Numbered from the stretch's first letter, positions 11,049 to 20,469 are shown. The stretch: 64,000 bases of DNA from Streptomyces canus (GCF_030815415.1 NZ_JAUSWW010000001.1:2356001-2420000), one strand, 5' to 3'. Notes: a model not told the origin generated them from the sequence alone. A program made the numbers and translations.

Positions 11049-12347
11049 TCACTCCTCGGGAGTCGTCTCCTCCCGGATGACCTGCTGGGCCACCTTGAAC
11101 GCGCTGTTGGCCGCCGGCACCCCGCAGTAGACCGCCGCCTGCAGCAGCACCTCCCTGATCTCGACCGGGGTCAGCCCATTGCGCAGGGCTGCCCGGACGT
11201 GGAAGCCGAGCTCCTCCAGATGGCCGCCCGCGACGAGGGCGGTGAGCGTGACACAGCTGCGGGAGCGGCGGTCGAGGCCGGGGCGGTCCCAGATCTCGCC
11301 CCAGGCGTAGCGGGTGACGAACTCCTGGAAGTCGCCGGAGAACTCGTCGGCCTGCGCCAGCGCCCGGTCGACGTGCGCGTCGCCGAGCACCTCGCGGCGC
11401 ACCTTGATCCCGGCGTCGTACGGGTCGGGCCGTCCCCCGCCCACGAAGGGCGCCGGTACGGCGGGGGCGATCTCGGCGATCGGGGAGATCTGCGGCGGGG
11501 CGGCCAGCACCGGCTTGACCGGGGCGGCCGGGATGGCCGTCTGCCCGGTGGCGGAGTCGTAGGCGGGCTGCCAGGCCGTGGAGAAGTGCCGGACCAGGAG
11601 GTCGGTGACGGCCGCGGGCTGCTCCACCGGTACGAGGTGGGAGGCGCCCGGCACCACGGCGAGCCGTGCGTCGGGGATGCCGGCGACGAGCGTACGGGCC
11701 TCCGCCGGGCCGGTGACCTGGTCGTCGGAGCCGACGAGGACGAGGGTGGGCACGCCGACGTGGGCGAGGTCGGCCCGTACGTCGAAGGCCGCCAGGGCCT
11801 CGCAGGCGGCGATGTAGCAGCCCGGGTCGGTGGTGCGGACCATCTGCACGGCCCAGTCGGTGATCGCGGGCTGCGCGGCGGCGAACCCGCCGGTGAACCA
11901 GCGGTCGGGGGAGGTACGGGCGATGGGGTCGAGGCCGTTCGTCCGCACGATCACGCCTCGCTGCCGGAACTCGTCCGGCGTGCCGAATCTCGGCGAGGCG
12001 GCGATCAGCGCGAGCGAGGCGACCCGCTCCGGGTGGCGCAGGGCCAGCTCCAGGCCGACCGCGCCGCCGAGCGCGCAGCCCGCGTAGCCGAAGCGCTGGA
12101 TGCCGAGTCGGTCGAGGGTGGCGAGCAGCCGGGCGGTGAGGTCGCCGACCGAGCCCGCCGGGTAGGCGGGGGCGCCGCCGTGCCCCGGCAGGTCGAACCG
12201 GAAGATCCGCCACTGCTTGGCCAGCTCGGGAACCTGCCGGTCCCACATGTGCCACGTGGTGCCGAGCGAGGGGCCCAGGATGAGGACCGGGGCGTCGTCC
12301 GGGCCGTCGAGGCGGTACTGGAGGGCGGGGGTCTGCGTCTCACTCAC
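11049..12347 (-). CDS. Fused 3-oxoadipate enol-lactonase-like / 4-carboxymuconolactone decarboxylase protein (PcaL type)
   Basis: The 432-aa protein joins an alpha/beta-hydrolase domain (residues 1-270, PcaD-like) to a carboxymuconolactone decarboxylase domain (about 305-430, PcaC-like) through a Pro/Ala linker. In the beta-ketoadipate pathway these activities convert carboxymuconolactone to 3-oxoadipate. The hydrolase has the oxyanion region LGPSLGT, an Asp in VGSDDQVTG and a His in GASHLVPVE. The nucleophile elbow reads G90-C91-A92-L93-G94, so the expected Ser is Ala (codon GCG). The decarboxylase half has the usual helices (SCVTLTALVAGGHLEELGFH). No other pca gene is near. The GTG start has GGAG only 2 bases ahead. 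It may be an isolated paralogue whose lactonase half is inactive or altered. Confidence 0.82.
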   Translation of the reverse strand: MSETQTPALQYRLDGPDDAPVLILGPSLGTTWHMWDRQVPELAKQWRIFRFDLPGHGGAPAYPAGSVGDLTARLLATLDRLGIQRFGYAGCALGGAVGLELALRHPERVASLALIAASPRFGTPDEFRQRGVIVRTNGLDPIARTSPDRWFTGGFAAAQPAITDWAVQMVRTTDPGCYIAACEALAAFDVRADLAHVGVPTLVLVGSDDQVTGPAEARTLVAGIPDARLAVVPGASHLVPVEQPAAVTDLLVRHFSTAWQPAYDSATGQTAIPAAPVKPVLAAPPQISPIAEIAPAVPAPFVGGGRPDPYDAGIKVRREVLGDAHVDRALAQADEFSGDFQEFVTRYAWGEIWDRPGLDRRSRSCVTLTALVAGGHLEELGFHVRAALRNGLTPVEIREVLLQAAVYCGVPAANSAFKVAQQVIREETTPEE

Positions 12348-12444
12348 CGCTCCACGCTAACCGCCGTTCCTTGATCCCCGGTCCCTGGGCCCCCACTCCT
12401 CACACCCGGCTCCCGGACATCACCGGCGAATGCCCACACGGCCT

Positions 12445-13437
12445 TCACCGGAGGACGGGGACGGGGGCCGCGCCGCGGACGGTCACCCCGAACCGGGTCC
12501 GCATCCTTCGCATCTCCCACAGCGAGACGGCCGTCACCGACAGCGGGCCGCCCAGCAGCGAGCAGTACTGCACGGCCGGCGGGCCCTGGGGCATGCCGCT
12601 GTCGATCGCGTTGAAGACGGCGAGCACCCACACCAGCGCCACGGTCACCACGGGCGGCAGCATCGGATGGACGTGGGCGGTGTTGAACGCGCTGCGCGCG
12701 GAGTACAGCGACGCCAGCAGGAAGAAGGGGATGCCCCAGGCCAGCACGGCCAGCCCCGAGAGCCCCACCACAAAGCCCTGCCACCCGCTCAGGTCGTTCT
12801 TGGACGCCTGCCCGATTCCCAGGAGGGTCCCCGCGAGGACGCCCACGGTCAGCAGATACCAGCCGACCGCCTTCAACGGGGCGTGCAGCCTGGAGCGCAG
12901 ATGGGGCCTCAGGTGCTGGGGCGCGTAGAAGACGAAGGCGAGGATGACCAGCGGGCCGCCGACGATCAGCAGGACCGGGGCGATGATCATGTTGGCGACG
13001 CCACCGGTCGCGGCGTCCTCCCAGCCGTCCCTCTCCGCGCCGTAGGCCATGAACAGGGCGACCGTGGCGACGGCGCCGAGCACCGTGCGGGCCACCTGGA
13101 CGCGGTCCACGGTGCGGTCCTCGATCCGGCCGTCGCCCTCCTGCACGAAGAGGCGGACCGCGACGCGGTGCGCGGAGCGGAGGATGGCGGTGACGAGGTA
13201 GGGCGCGGAGAGGAACCACAGGCGGCTGCGGCGGCGCGGCGCGCGACCGGGCACGGGGGCCGGGGGCACATAGGGGTACGGGTTCTGCGGCGGGTACGGG
13301 TTGTGCGGCGGGTACGGCGCCTGTGGCGGTACGTAGGGGTTGTTGGCCGGCGCTCCGGGCGGAGGGCCCCAGCCCTGTCCGCCCGTTCCGTTGCCGCCGG
13401 GCTGTCCCGTGCCGGGACCCCATCCCCCCGTAGCCAT
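12445..13437 (-). CDS. Proline-rich multi-pass membrane protein, paralogue of the gene at 24428-25420
   Basis: This 330-aa protein has a Gly/Pro/Asn/Tyr-rich N-terminal tail of about 70 residues (NNPYVPPQAPYPPHNPYPP). It continues with six or so membrane segments, for example VLGAVATVALFMAY, IIAPVLLIVGGPLVILAFVFY and VVTVALVWVLAVFNAI. No family name is recognised. A second gene in this window encodes a protein of identical length and layout, including the tail motif NNPY-x-PP, the conserved block APxHxRPHxxxRxxA, the FNxAxVHxxLP segment, and a C-terminal WE-x-RR-x-RTR motif. ATG at 13437 has GGGGGGAG 5-6 bases upstream, and a TAAAAT -10-like hexamer is further up. It stands between the PcaL-like gene and the SWIM/SNF2 operon. 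Confidence 0.8.
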   Translation of the reverse strand: MATGGWGPGTGQPGGNGTGGQGWGPPPGAPANNPYVPPQAPYPPHNPYPPQNPYPYVPPAPVPGRAPRRRSRLWFLSAPYLVTAILRSAHRVAVRLFVQEGDGRIEDRTVDRVQVARTVLGAVATVALFMAYGAERDGWEDAATGGVANMIIAPVLLIVGGPLVILAFVFYAPQHLRPHLRSRLHAPLKAVGWYLLTVGVLAGTLLGIGQASKNDLSGWQGFVVGLSGLAVLAWGIPFFLLASLYSARSAFNTAHVHPMLPPVVTVALVWVLAVFNAIDSGMPQGPPAVQYCSLLGGPLSVTAVSLWEMRRMRTRFGVTVRGAAPVPVLR

Positions 13438-13566
13438 GCCGCTCCCCCCGTTCGCTTTCGGTCAGTTGCTGTGTCGCAGAGCGACATCGCGGCATTTTAG
13501 TGGCACACGAGTCGCCACCCCTCGCAGCCACTGTGCGAACCGTGTGTGGTGGTTGTGTGAAGCGTG

Positions 13567-15669
13567 TCAGCCCTCGGGTGAGGCACCCAGGCCGGTCAGG
13601 GCGCCGACCGGGTCGAGGTCGGGGGTGCCGCGGGGCCACCAGTCGTCGGCGCCCGGGTCGGATTCGTAGGCGTACCACAGGCCGTCGCGGCCCAGACGGA
13701 GTTGGACATGGCCGCGGGGGTGGGTGAGGCGGTTGCGCCAGGGGCGGAAGGCCGGGAGGTCGGCGGCGAGCAGGAGCGGGCGGGCCCGGTCGAAGCGGCC
13801 GGCCGGCGGGTCCCAGGGTTCCTCCAGGACGGCGAGGCCCTCGAACCCGCCCTGCCGCCAGGCGGCGACCGCGCGCGCCAGGTCGGCCGGGGTGCGGCCG
13901 GCCGCGGCGGCGAGCGCGGCGTAGAGGGAGCGGGTGGCGGCGGTGAGGCCGGAGCCGGGGCGGGCCGCGGCGAGCCGTACCGCGTCCTGCCACAGCGTCA
14001 GTTCGGCGACCGGGTCGCGTCCGGTGCCGAGCAGCGCGTGGGCGCGACCGGCGGCGTCGGTCGCCAACTGGTCCAGTGCGAAGGGGTCCGGGCCGCCCGG
14101 GGCCGCCGGGTAGACCGGGGGCTGCTCCGGGTGCGGGGGCACCGGCAGCGGGGCGGGCAGGGGCGGGAGCCGACGAGGTGCGAGGGCTTCGGTGGCGCGT
14201 ACGCCGGGCAGGGGTGCCGGGCCCTTGTCCTGGGCGGCGCGGGCCGCGCGGGCGGCGCTCAGCCGGGACAGCGCGTCGAGCAGTTCGCGCTCGCCGCGGC
14301 CGCGCAGCAGGAGCAGGACGAAGGGGTCGGCGTCGAGCAGGCGGGCGGTCTGGTAGCAGAGGGCGGCGGCGTGCTTGCAGGGGTGGCCGCGGTCGGGGCA
14401 GCTGCACTGCGGTTCGAGGTCGCCGGGCCCGGGGAGCAGCCGGACACCGCCTTCGGCGAGGGCGTGGGGCATCTCCTTGTCGAGCAGGGCGGCGATGTGC
14501 CCGGTCCGCTCCGCCGCGGCGTCCAGGAACCGGTCCCAGTCGGCATCGTCCAGCGTCCGCAGCCGCACCTGCACCCGGTACGGCCGAGGCCGGCTGCCCT
14601 GGACGTACGCGAGGACGAGCCCCGGCGTCACGGTGATGGCGTCCACGTTGCCCTGCTCCGCGTAACCACGCCCCCGCGCCAGCCGCTTGGCGTCCAGCGC
14701 ACCCCTCTCGAGGGCATCCACCCACGCGTTGCCCCACCAGGTCTCGGCGAATCCACCGTCCTCACCGGAGGCGCGGGCCGTGAACGCCGGGAAGGTACGG
14801 CGCAGTTCACCGTCCCGGCCGGGGGCGCCCATGGAGCGGGGGTGGCGGGGTGCGGCGGACGGGGGCGAGTCCGAGAGGGCGGTGCCGAATGCCGCGTGGG
14901 CGTGGGCATGGAGGGGGGCGGGGCCGGTGCCGGTGCCGTACGGGTCGGGGCCCGTGTCCTGCGAGACGTCCGCGGGAACGGCGTCCGGGTCCCACTCGGC
15001 CGGACTCCCCTGGTCCGCCCCGTCGTCGGGCATACGGAAGGCGTCGGCCAGCGACTCCCGCACGGCACGGGCCCGTTCGGCGGCGGTCGAGCCGGCTGCA
15101 CCGCCTCGGGCGAAGGGAGCGGGCGGTGTCGTACGGCGCGGCCGGGCCCCGCCATCGGTGCCCCCGCCCGTGACCTCCGTGCGCAGCCGCCGCTCTTCCG
15201 CGCGGGCGGCCCGCAAGGCCTCACGCGCCCGGTCCGCGGGGCGCCCTCCGTGCGGGGCTCCTCCCCCGTTCACCGCTCCCGGGGCGGGATCCGCCGTGTC
15301 GCCGAGCCGGGCGGTCTCCGCACCGGACCCGCTCGCCGACGCGTCCGGCCCGGCAGGTGCGTCCGTCACGTCCTCAGCCGTCCCGGCCTCCTGCGCCGGT
15401 CCCTCGGCTCCGGCGCCCCGCCGATCGGCGGCCGCGCGTCGCAGCGCCTCGCGGGCGGCGTCCCCCGGCCGGGCCTCGCCGGGCTCCGGCTGCCGCGCCG
15501 CGGACCCTTCGCCGACGGCTGCGGCGGATCCGGCGGATGTCCCCGGCGCAGAGCCGTCGCCCGCGGGCTCCCTCGGCTCCGTCCCGCCCTCCGCGGTCCC
15601 CTCCGCCTCCCGGCGCTCCCGCGCCTCCCGCAGTGCCCGGCGTACCTCGTCCGCCGGCCGGCCCGTCAT
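13567..15669 (-). CDS. SWIM zinc-finger protein, partner of the SNF2 helicase
   Basis: The 700-aa protein has a SWIM zinc finger near residues 410-430 (CSCPDRGHPCKH), a fold that binds DNA or protein in company with SNF2 ATPases. The central part (ETWWGNAWVDALE, KRLARGRGYAEQGNV) is typical of SWIM proteins. The C-terminal 250 residues are Ala/Pro-rich. The first 260 residues are low complexity and contain three copies of a helical motif, (G/A)RP(A/G)D followed by R-x-AL-R, at about residues 3-21, 66-84 and 142-160. Its ATG overlaps the SNF2 stop as ATGA (15666-15669), so translation is coupled. A role in DNA repair or chromatin-like remodelling is inferred from the family. Confidence 0.9.
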   Translation of the reverse strand: MTGRPADEVRRALREARERREAEGTAEGGTEPREPAGDGSAPGTSAGSAAAVGEGSAARQPEPGEARPGDAAREALRRAAADRRGAGAEGPAQEAGTAEDVTDAPAGPDASASGSGAETARLGDTADPAPGAVNGGGAPHGGRPADRAREALRAARAEERRLRTEVTGGGTDGGARPRRTTPPAPFARGGAAGSTAAERARAVRESLADAFRMPDDGADQGSPAEWDPDAVPADVSQDTGPDPYGTGTGPAPLHAHAHAAFGTALSDSPPSAAPRHPRSMGAPGRDGELRRTFPAFTARASGEDGGFAETWWGNAWVDALERGALDAKRLARGRGYAEQGNVDAITVTPGLVLAYVQGSRPRPYRVQVRLRTLDDADWDRFLDAAAERTGHIAALLDKEMPHALAEGGVRLLPGPGDLEPQCSCPDRGHPCKHAAALCYQTARLLDADPFVLLLLRGRGERELLDALSRLSAARAARAAQDKGPAPLPGVRATEALAPRRLPPLPAPLPVPPHPEQPPVYPAAPGGPDPFALDQLATDAAGRAHALLGTGRDPVAELTLWQDAVRLAAARPGSGLTAATRSLYAALAAAAGRTPADLARAVAAWRQGGFEGLAVLEEPWDPPAGRFDRARPLLLAADLPAFRPWRNRLTHPRGHVQLRLGRDGLWYAYESDPGADDWWPRGTPDLDPVGALTGLGASPEG

Positions 15670-18482
15670 GACGTCCTCCGCAGGGAGACGAGGTCGGACA
15701 GTTCGCGGTCGGTCAGTTCGGTCAGGGCGGCCTCGCCGGAGCCGAGGATCGCGTCGGCCAGTGCCCGCTTCGCCTCCAGCATCTCAGCGATGCGGTCCTC
15801 GACGGTGCCCTCGGTGATGAGGCGGTGGACCTGGACCGGCTGGGTCTGGCCGATGCGGTAGGCGCGGTCGGTGGCCTGCTCCTCGACGGCCGGATTCCAC
15901 CAGCGGTCGAAGTGGACGACGTGGCCCGCGCGGGTGAGGTTGAGGCCCGTGCCCGCCGCCTTCAGTGACAGGACCAGGACGGGCGTCGCACCGCTCTGGA
16001 AGCGGTCCACCATGTGCTCGCGCTCCGGCACCGGCGTGCCGCCGTGCAGCAGCTCCACCGGGACCGCGCGGTCGGTCAGGTGGGCGGTGATGAGACGGGC
16101 CATGCCGACGTACTGCGTGAAGACCAGTGCCGAGCCGTCCTCGGCCAGCAAGGTGTCCAACAGCTCGTCCAGCAGGGCCAGTTTGCCGGAGCGGACGGCG
16201 AGCCGGTCGGCGGCTCCGGCTTCCTCCTTCAGATACAGCGCGGGGTGGTCGCAGATCTGCTTCAGCGCGCCCAGGAGCTTCAGCACCAGGCCCCGGCGCG
16301 CGATGCCCTGCGCCGTCTCGATGGCGAGCAGCGACTCGCGGACCACCGCCTCGTAGAGGGAGGCCTGTTCGCGGGTGAGCGGGACCGGGTGGTCCGTCTC
16401 CGTCTTGGGCGGCAGTTCGGGGACGATGCCGGGGTCGGACTTCTTGCGGCGCAGCAGGAAGGGGCGGACCAGCCGGGCCAGCCGCCGCACGGCCTCCTCG
16501 TCCTCGCCGTTCTCGACGGCGCGTGCGTGGCGGGCGCGGAAGGACTTCAGGGGGCCGAGCAGTCCGGGGGTCGTCCAGTCGAGCAGGGCCCACAGTTCGG
16601 AGAGGTTGTTCTCCACCGGGGTGCCGGACAGCGCCACGCGCGCGGGTGTCGGGATGGTGCGCAGCGCCTTCGCCGTCGCCGAGTACGGGTTCTTCACATG
16701 TTGCGCCTCGTCCGCGACGACCATGCCCCAGCGCTGCTCGGCCAGCCGCGGTGCCGCAGATCGCATGGTGCCGTACGTCGTGAGCACGAAGCCGCCGTCG
16801 AGGTCCTCCAGGGTGCGGTCGGGGCCGTGGAAGCGGCGGACGGGGACGCCGGGCGCGAACCGGGTGATCTCCCGCTGCCAGTTGCCGAGCAGCGAGGCCG
16901 GACAGATCACCAGGGTCGGCTCGCGGCGGGCGCGCTTCAGGTGCAGGGCGATCACCGTGATCGTCTTGCCGAGGCCCATGTCGTCGGCGAGGCAGCCGCC
17001 GAGGCCGAGGGAGGTCATGAGGTCCAGCCAGGCCAGGCCCCGCAGTTGGTAGTCGCGGAGGGTGGCGTGCAGACCCGGCGGCGGTTCGGCGGGCCGCACC
17101 CCGGCCGTCAGCCGGTCCCGCAGCACGGCCAGCGCGCCGACCGGCACGGCTTCCACCGTCTCGCCGTCGACCTCCGCGCTGCCGGTGAGCGCGACGGACA
17201 GCGCGTCGACCGGGTCGAGCAGGCCCAGTTCGCGCTTGCGGGCCTTGCGGACGAGCGCCGGGTCGACCAGCACCCACTGGTCGCGCAGCCGGACCACGGG
17301 CCGGTGGGCCTCGGCGAGCGCGTCCATCTCGGCCTCGCTGAGCGGGTCGCCGCCGAGCGCCAACTGCCAGCGGAACTGGAGGAGTTCCTCGCTCTCGAAG
17401 AAGCCGGTGCCGTCGGTTGCCGAACCCGGCGCGGACCGCACCACCGCGGCCGCGCTCAGGTCCTGGGCCAGGTCACGGGGCCAGTGCACGGCGACCCCGG
17501 CCGCCGCGAGCCGGGTCGCGGCGACGCCGAGCAGGTCGCCCAACTCCTCCTCCGACAAGGCCAGTACGTCGGGCACGTCCTGCTCGGCGAGCCGGTCCAG
17601 AGGCGCCCAGACCCGGGCGGCGCGCCGCACCGCGAGGGCGGCGTCCACACGGGCGCGGGGGCCGAACACCGTGTCCGCCTCGCCCGACCACAGAGCCGCC
17701 GCGTCGGCCACGAGGGTGGGGTCGGCGAGGCTGTGCACCTGGACGATCGCGGCGCCGGCGCTGCGCGCCCGGCCGCCCTCGTCGAAGAGGTCGTACGCCG
17801 ACAGGTCGAGGCGGAGCGAGATCCGCACGCCCGCGTCCATGCCGGCGGCGACCTCGGCGGCCCAGTCCTGCGCGCCGGGCAGGCGCTGCGGGCGGCGGTC
17901 CGCGAAGGGCTTGCCGGAGGCGAGGGGTGCGGCCGGGGTGCGCGGGAGGGTGTCGGCGACGGCGTCCAGGAAGGAGCGCATCAGCGCTTCCGGTGCGGGC
18001 AGCCGGAGCGGGCCGGGGCCGGGCAGCGGGACCGCGTGGCCCTCGTGGGGCAGGGCGGCGGCGATCGCGCGCAGGTGCGCGATGTCGTCCGGGTCCAGGG
18101 GGCCGGCCCGCCAGGCGTCGTGGCCGGTGGCGGTGAGGCCGGGCAGCAGCCGGCCGCGGGCGGTGAGCCGCAGCGCGTGCAGGGCGGCCGCGCCCCAGCA
18201 GGCGGTGGCGGGGTGGGCGGCGGGGTCGCGCCGGGCGCGCACGAGGAGGGGCAGGGCCTCGGCCAGGGGCAGTTCCAGCGCGGGGGCGGTCCTGCGTCGC
18301 ACTCCGGCGCCGTGTGGTCGTACGACGGTGAGATCCGTGTGTCCGTCGGGCAGCGGCCCGTCCTCGGGGTCCCAGAAGGCCATCCGGCCCTCGCGAGGGA
18401 GGGGTGCGGGCAGGAAGACGGCGGCGAGCCGCACGGAGACCGGGTCCGTCGCTCGCCCGGCCGTCGCGACCGTGTCACTCAT
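15666..18482 (-). CDS. SNF2-family DEAD/DEAH-box helicase (HepA-like)
   Basis: The 938-aa protein has an N-terminal SNF2-associated region of about 400 residues, then a full Swi2/Snf2 ATPase. Motif I is DDMGLGKT, motif II is VADEAQHVKNP, motif III is LSGTPVENNL, motif V is SLKAAGTGLNLT and motif VI is ATDRAYRIGQTQ. Such enzymes are ATP-driven translocases on double-stranded DNA. The SWIM protein encoded next, by an overlapping start, is the usual partner. ATG at 18482 was preferred over an upstream GTG because AGGA precedes it by 4 bases and GGAGG by about 11, whereas the GTG would touch GGGAG. All key residues are present. Confidence 0.94.
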   Translation of the reverse strand: MSDTVATAGRATDPVSVRLAAVFLPAPLPREGRMAFWDPEDGPLPDGHTDLTVVRPHGAGVRRRTAPALELPLAEALPLLVRARRDPAAHPATACWGAAALHALRLTARGRLLPGLTATGHDAWRAGPLDPDDIAHLRAIAAALPHEGHAVPLPGPGPLRLPAPEALMRSFLDAVADTLPRTPAAPLASGKPFADRRPQRLPGAQDWAAEVAAGMDAGVRISLRLDLSAYDLFDEGGRARSAGAAIVQVHSLADPTLVADAAALWSGEADTVFGPRARVDAALAVRRAARVWAPLDRLAEQDVPDVLALSEEELGDLLGVAATRLAAAGVAVHWPRDLAQDLSAAAVVRSAPGSATDGTGFFESEELLQFRWQLALGGDPLSEAEMDALAEAHRPVVRLRDQWVLVDPALVRKARKRELGLLDPVDALSVALTGSAEVDGETVEAVPVGALAVLRDRLTAGVRPAEPPPGLHATLRDYQLRGLAWLDLMTSLGLGGCLADDMGLGKTITVIALHLKRARREPTLVICPASLLGNWQREITRFAPGVPVRRFHGPDRTLEDLDGGFVLTTYGTMRSAAPRLAEQRWGMVVADEAQHVKNPYSATAKALRTIPTPARVALSGTPVENNLSELWALLDWTTPGLLGPLKSFRARHARAVENGEDEEAVRRLARLVRPFLLRRKKSDPGIVPELPPKTETDHPVPLTREQASLYEAVVRESLLAIETAQGIARRGLVLKLLGALKQICDHPALYLKEEAGAADRLAVRSGKLALLDELLDTLLAEDGSALVFTQYVGMARLITAHLTDRAVPVELLHGGTPVPEREHMVDRFQSGATPVLVLSLKAAGTGLNLTRAGHVVHFDRWWNPAVEEQATDRAYRIGQTQPVQVHRLITEGTVEDRIAEMLEAKRALADAILGSGEAALTELTDRELSDLVSLRRTS

Positions 18483-18593
18483 ACGTCCTGCCACCTCCCG
18501 TCCCGCGTGTCGGATCAGACGTCTTCGACTCTACGGGCGGGGTCTGACAATCGGCTCCGGCGACGGGCCGCCGGACGGGAGGGGCCCGTCGCT

Positions 18594-19187
18594 CTACGGA
18601 ACGGTGCGGGAGACGACGTACACCATCGGGTTGGCCGGGTCCGCGGTGTTCACCACGATGTCCTGGGTGGGCGCCGGGTTCTTCTGCTTGTGGACGAGGC
18701 CCGACCAGGGGCCGGGGCCGGTGAACCGCCAGCCGGTGATCTTCTGGTCGCGGGTGCCGATGGTGATCTCGCCCCCCTTGAGGTCGTCGCGGTTGACGCC
18801 GACGCCGGCGAGGAAGGTGTCGAGGCCCGCGTTGCTGGTGCGGAACTGGACGTAGAGGCGGCTGGTCTTCCAGTTGTTGGTCTCGTAGTACGCGATCCGG
18901 TCCGCGGGGTGCGGGATCGGCACCTGGTAGAGGCGGCGCTGGACCTTGGACGGCCAGCCGGCGGCGAGGCCGGTCGCCGAGTACTTGGCCTCCTTGTCCT
19001 TGCCGCTGTTGCGGCTCTGGTTCGCGGAGATCACCAGGTAGCCGGCCGGGACGCCGATGAGCAGCACGATGATGAGCAGGGTGAGCGCCCGGCGGCGGTT
19101 GCGGTGGCGGCGGTCCTCGGCCGGCCGCCGCGGCTCCTCCGGGGAGTCGCCCTGACGGGGCACCGAAGGGGTCACGGACGGGTTCAC
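18594..19187 (-). CDS. Membrane-anchored extracytoplasmic protein of unknown function
   Basis: The 197-aa protein has a charged cytoplasmic N-terminus rich in Arg (PRRPAEDRRHRNRRR), one membrane segment (ALTLLIIVLLIGVPAGYLVIS) and an outside domain of about 125 residues. That domain contains YQVPIPHPADRIAYYETNNWK, LYVQFRTSNAGLDTFL and VYVVSRTVP. No catalytic motif or family was recognised. The GTG start overlaps the stop of the ROK kinase gene as GTGA (19184-19187), so it is coupled to that gene and belongs to the GntR-ROK unit. Confidence 0.78.
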   Translation of the reverse strand: MNPSVTPSVPRQGDSPEEPRRPAEDRRHRNRRRALTLLIIVLLIGVPAGYLVISANQSRNSGKDKEAKYSATGLAAGWPSKVQRRLYQVPIPHPADRIAYYETNNWKTSRLYVQFRTSNAGLDTFLAGVGVNRDDLKGGEITIGTRDQKITGWRFTGPGPWSGLVHKQKNPAPTQDIVVNTADPANPMVYVVSRTVP

Positions 19188-20332
19188 GCCTGCCCCTGGG
19201 TCGTACGGCGGGACTCCGTGTACTTGGCGTAGCGCTCGTAGCGCTCGACCCGGCGCCGGTTGGCGCGCCGGAAGCGGCGGGCCACCAGGCGGGCGAGGTC
19301 GGCGGCGCCGACCATGCCGGCCTCGGGGCCGAGCTGGGCGCGGACGATACGCGCCTCGGGGCGGTAGCCGCGGCCGGTGAGCTGGCGCTTGAAGGCGTCC
19401 CGCGCGGGGCCGATCAGCAGCTCGTCGGCGGCCGAGACACCGCCGCCGATCACGAAGCAGGACGGGTCGAGGGCGGCCGCGAGGTTGGCGATGCCGACGC
19501 CGAGCCACTGGCCGATGTCCTGGAGCAGCTCGATGCACATGGCGTCGCCCTGACGGGCCAGCTCGGTGATCATCGGGCCGGTGATGTCGCCGATCTGCCC
19601 CTTGACGTGCTCGATGATCCCGTAGGCCACCGGGGAGTCGGCCGCGGCCAGCTCCTTGGCCTCCCTGACCAGCGCGTTGCCGGAGCTGTACTGCTCCCAG
19701 CAGCCGCGGTTGCCGCACGGGCAGCGGTGGCCGCCGGGCACGACCTGCATATGGCCGAACTCGCCCGCGACACCGAACTTTCCGCGCTTGACCTGGCCGT
19801 CCTCGAGGATCGCGCCGCCGATGCCGGTGCCGAGCGTGATCATGACCAGGTGGTCCTCGTCGCGGCCCGCGCCGAAGCGCCACTCGGCCCAGGCGGCGGA
19901 GTTGGCGTCGTTGTCGACCAGGACGGGCACGGCGAGCCTGCCCGCGAGGCGGTCGCGCAGCGGCTCGTTGCGCCAGGACAGGTGCGGGGCGAACAGGATG
20001 CGGTTGCGGTCGGCGTCGACCCAGCCGGCCGCGCCGATGCCGACGGCGTGCACGTCGTGGCGGTCGGACAGGTCCAGGACCAGTTCGCAGATGGTGTCCT
20101 CGACGACCTTGGGACTCTTGGACTTGTCCGGGGTCTCCGCGCGGAGCTTCTCCAGGATGTTGCCGTCGGCATCGACGACACCCGCCATCACCTTGGTGCC
20201 GCCGATGTCGATCCCGACCGTCGGCACGCGGGGTGCGGTCAGGTGTGAGCGGCGTTCCCTGGTACCGACCGTGCGGAGGACGGGGGCACGCCGGGAGCCG
20301 ATCGGGGCCGTGAAATTGCCGTAGGTGCTCAT
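19184..20332 (-). CDS. ROK-family sugar kinase (glucokinase-like)
   Basis: The 382-aa protein is a ROK kinase that should phosphorylate a hexose at C6. It has the phosphate-1 motif GIDIGGTKVMAG, catalytic Asp in VDNDANSAAWAE, phosphate-2 ITLGTGIGGAI, the zinc-binding run GGHRCPCGNRGCWEQ and the adenosine motif VIGGGVS. A 45-residue N-terminal extension (MSTYGNFTAPIGSRRAPVL) precedes the kinase core and is unusual for glucokinases. There is no DNA-binding domain, so it is an enzyme rather than a ROK repressor. It is downstream of a GntR regulator and coupled to a membrane protein. The extension may localise or regulate it. Actual sugar specificity is not evident. Confidence 0.88.
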   Translation of the reverse strand: MSTYGNFTAPIGSRRAPVLRTVGTRERRSHLTAPRVPTVGIDIGGTKVMAGVVDADGNILEKLRAETPDKSKSPKVVEDTICELVLDLSDRHDVHAVGIGAAGWVDADRNRILFAPHLSWRNEPLRDRLAGRLAVPVLVDNDANSAAWAEWRFGAGRDEDHLVMITLGTGIGGAILEDGQVKRGKFGVAGEFGHMQVVPGGHRCPCGNRGCWEQYSSGNALVREAKELAAADSPVAYGIIEHVKGQIGDITGPMITELARQGDAMCIELLQDIGQWLGVGIANLAAALDPSCFVIGGGVSAADELLIGPARDAFKRQLTGRGYRPEARIVRAQLGPEAGMVGAADLARLVARRFRRANRRRVERYERYAKYTESRRTTQGQA

Positions 20333-20440
20333 CAGGCCCGATTGTGCCTCACCGTGAGTAAGGGTGCTGTGCGGGGGAGCAAAGGGGCGGTTCCTGTGCT
20401 TTGCCGGGTGCGGGTGCATTGCGGTCCGCCGTACGTCGGT

Positions 20441-20469
20441 CGCATTGTCCGGACATTGGAACCAATGCG
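20441..20469. promoter_or_regulatory. Nested palindromes upstream of the ROK kinase gene
   Basis: CGCATTG (20441-20447) and CAATGCG (20463-20469) form an inverted repeat. Inside it CATTGG-AA-CCAATG (20454-20467) is a tighter palindrome. The site is 109-137 bases upstream of the ROK start and just after the GntR stop, so it is well placed as an operator for the neighbouring GntR protein. The binding protein is inferred. Confidence 0.45.

Noticed and set aside
16014..19232. Over 1000-codon plus-strand frame across the SNF2 gene
   Set aside because: It is antisense to a complete SNF2 ATPase and has no recognisable domain; composition is that of reverse-strand shadow reading.
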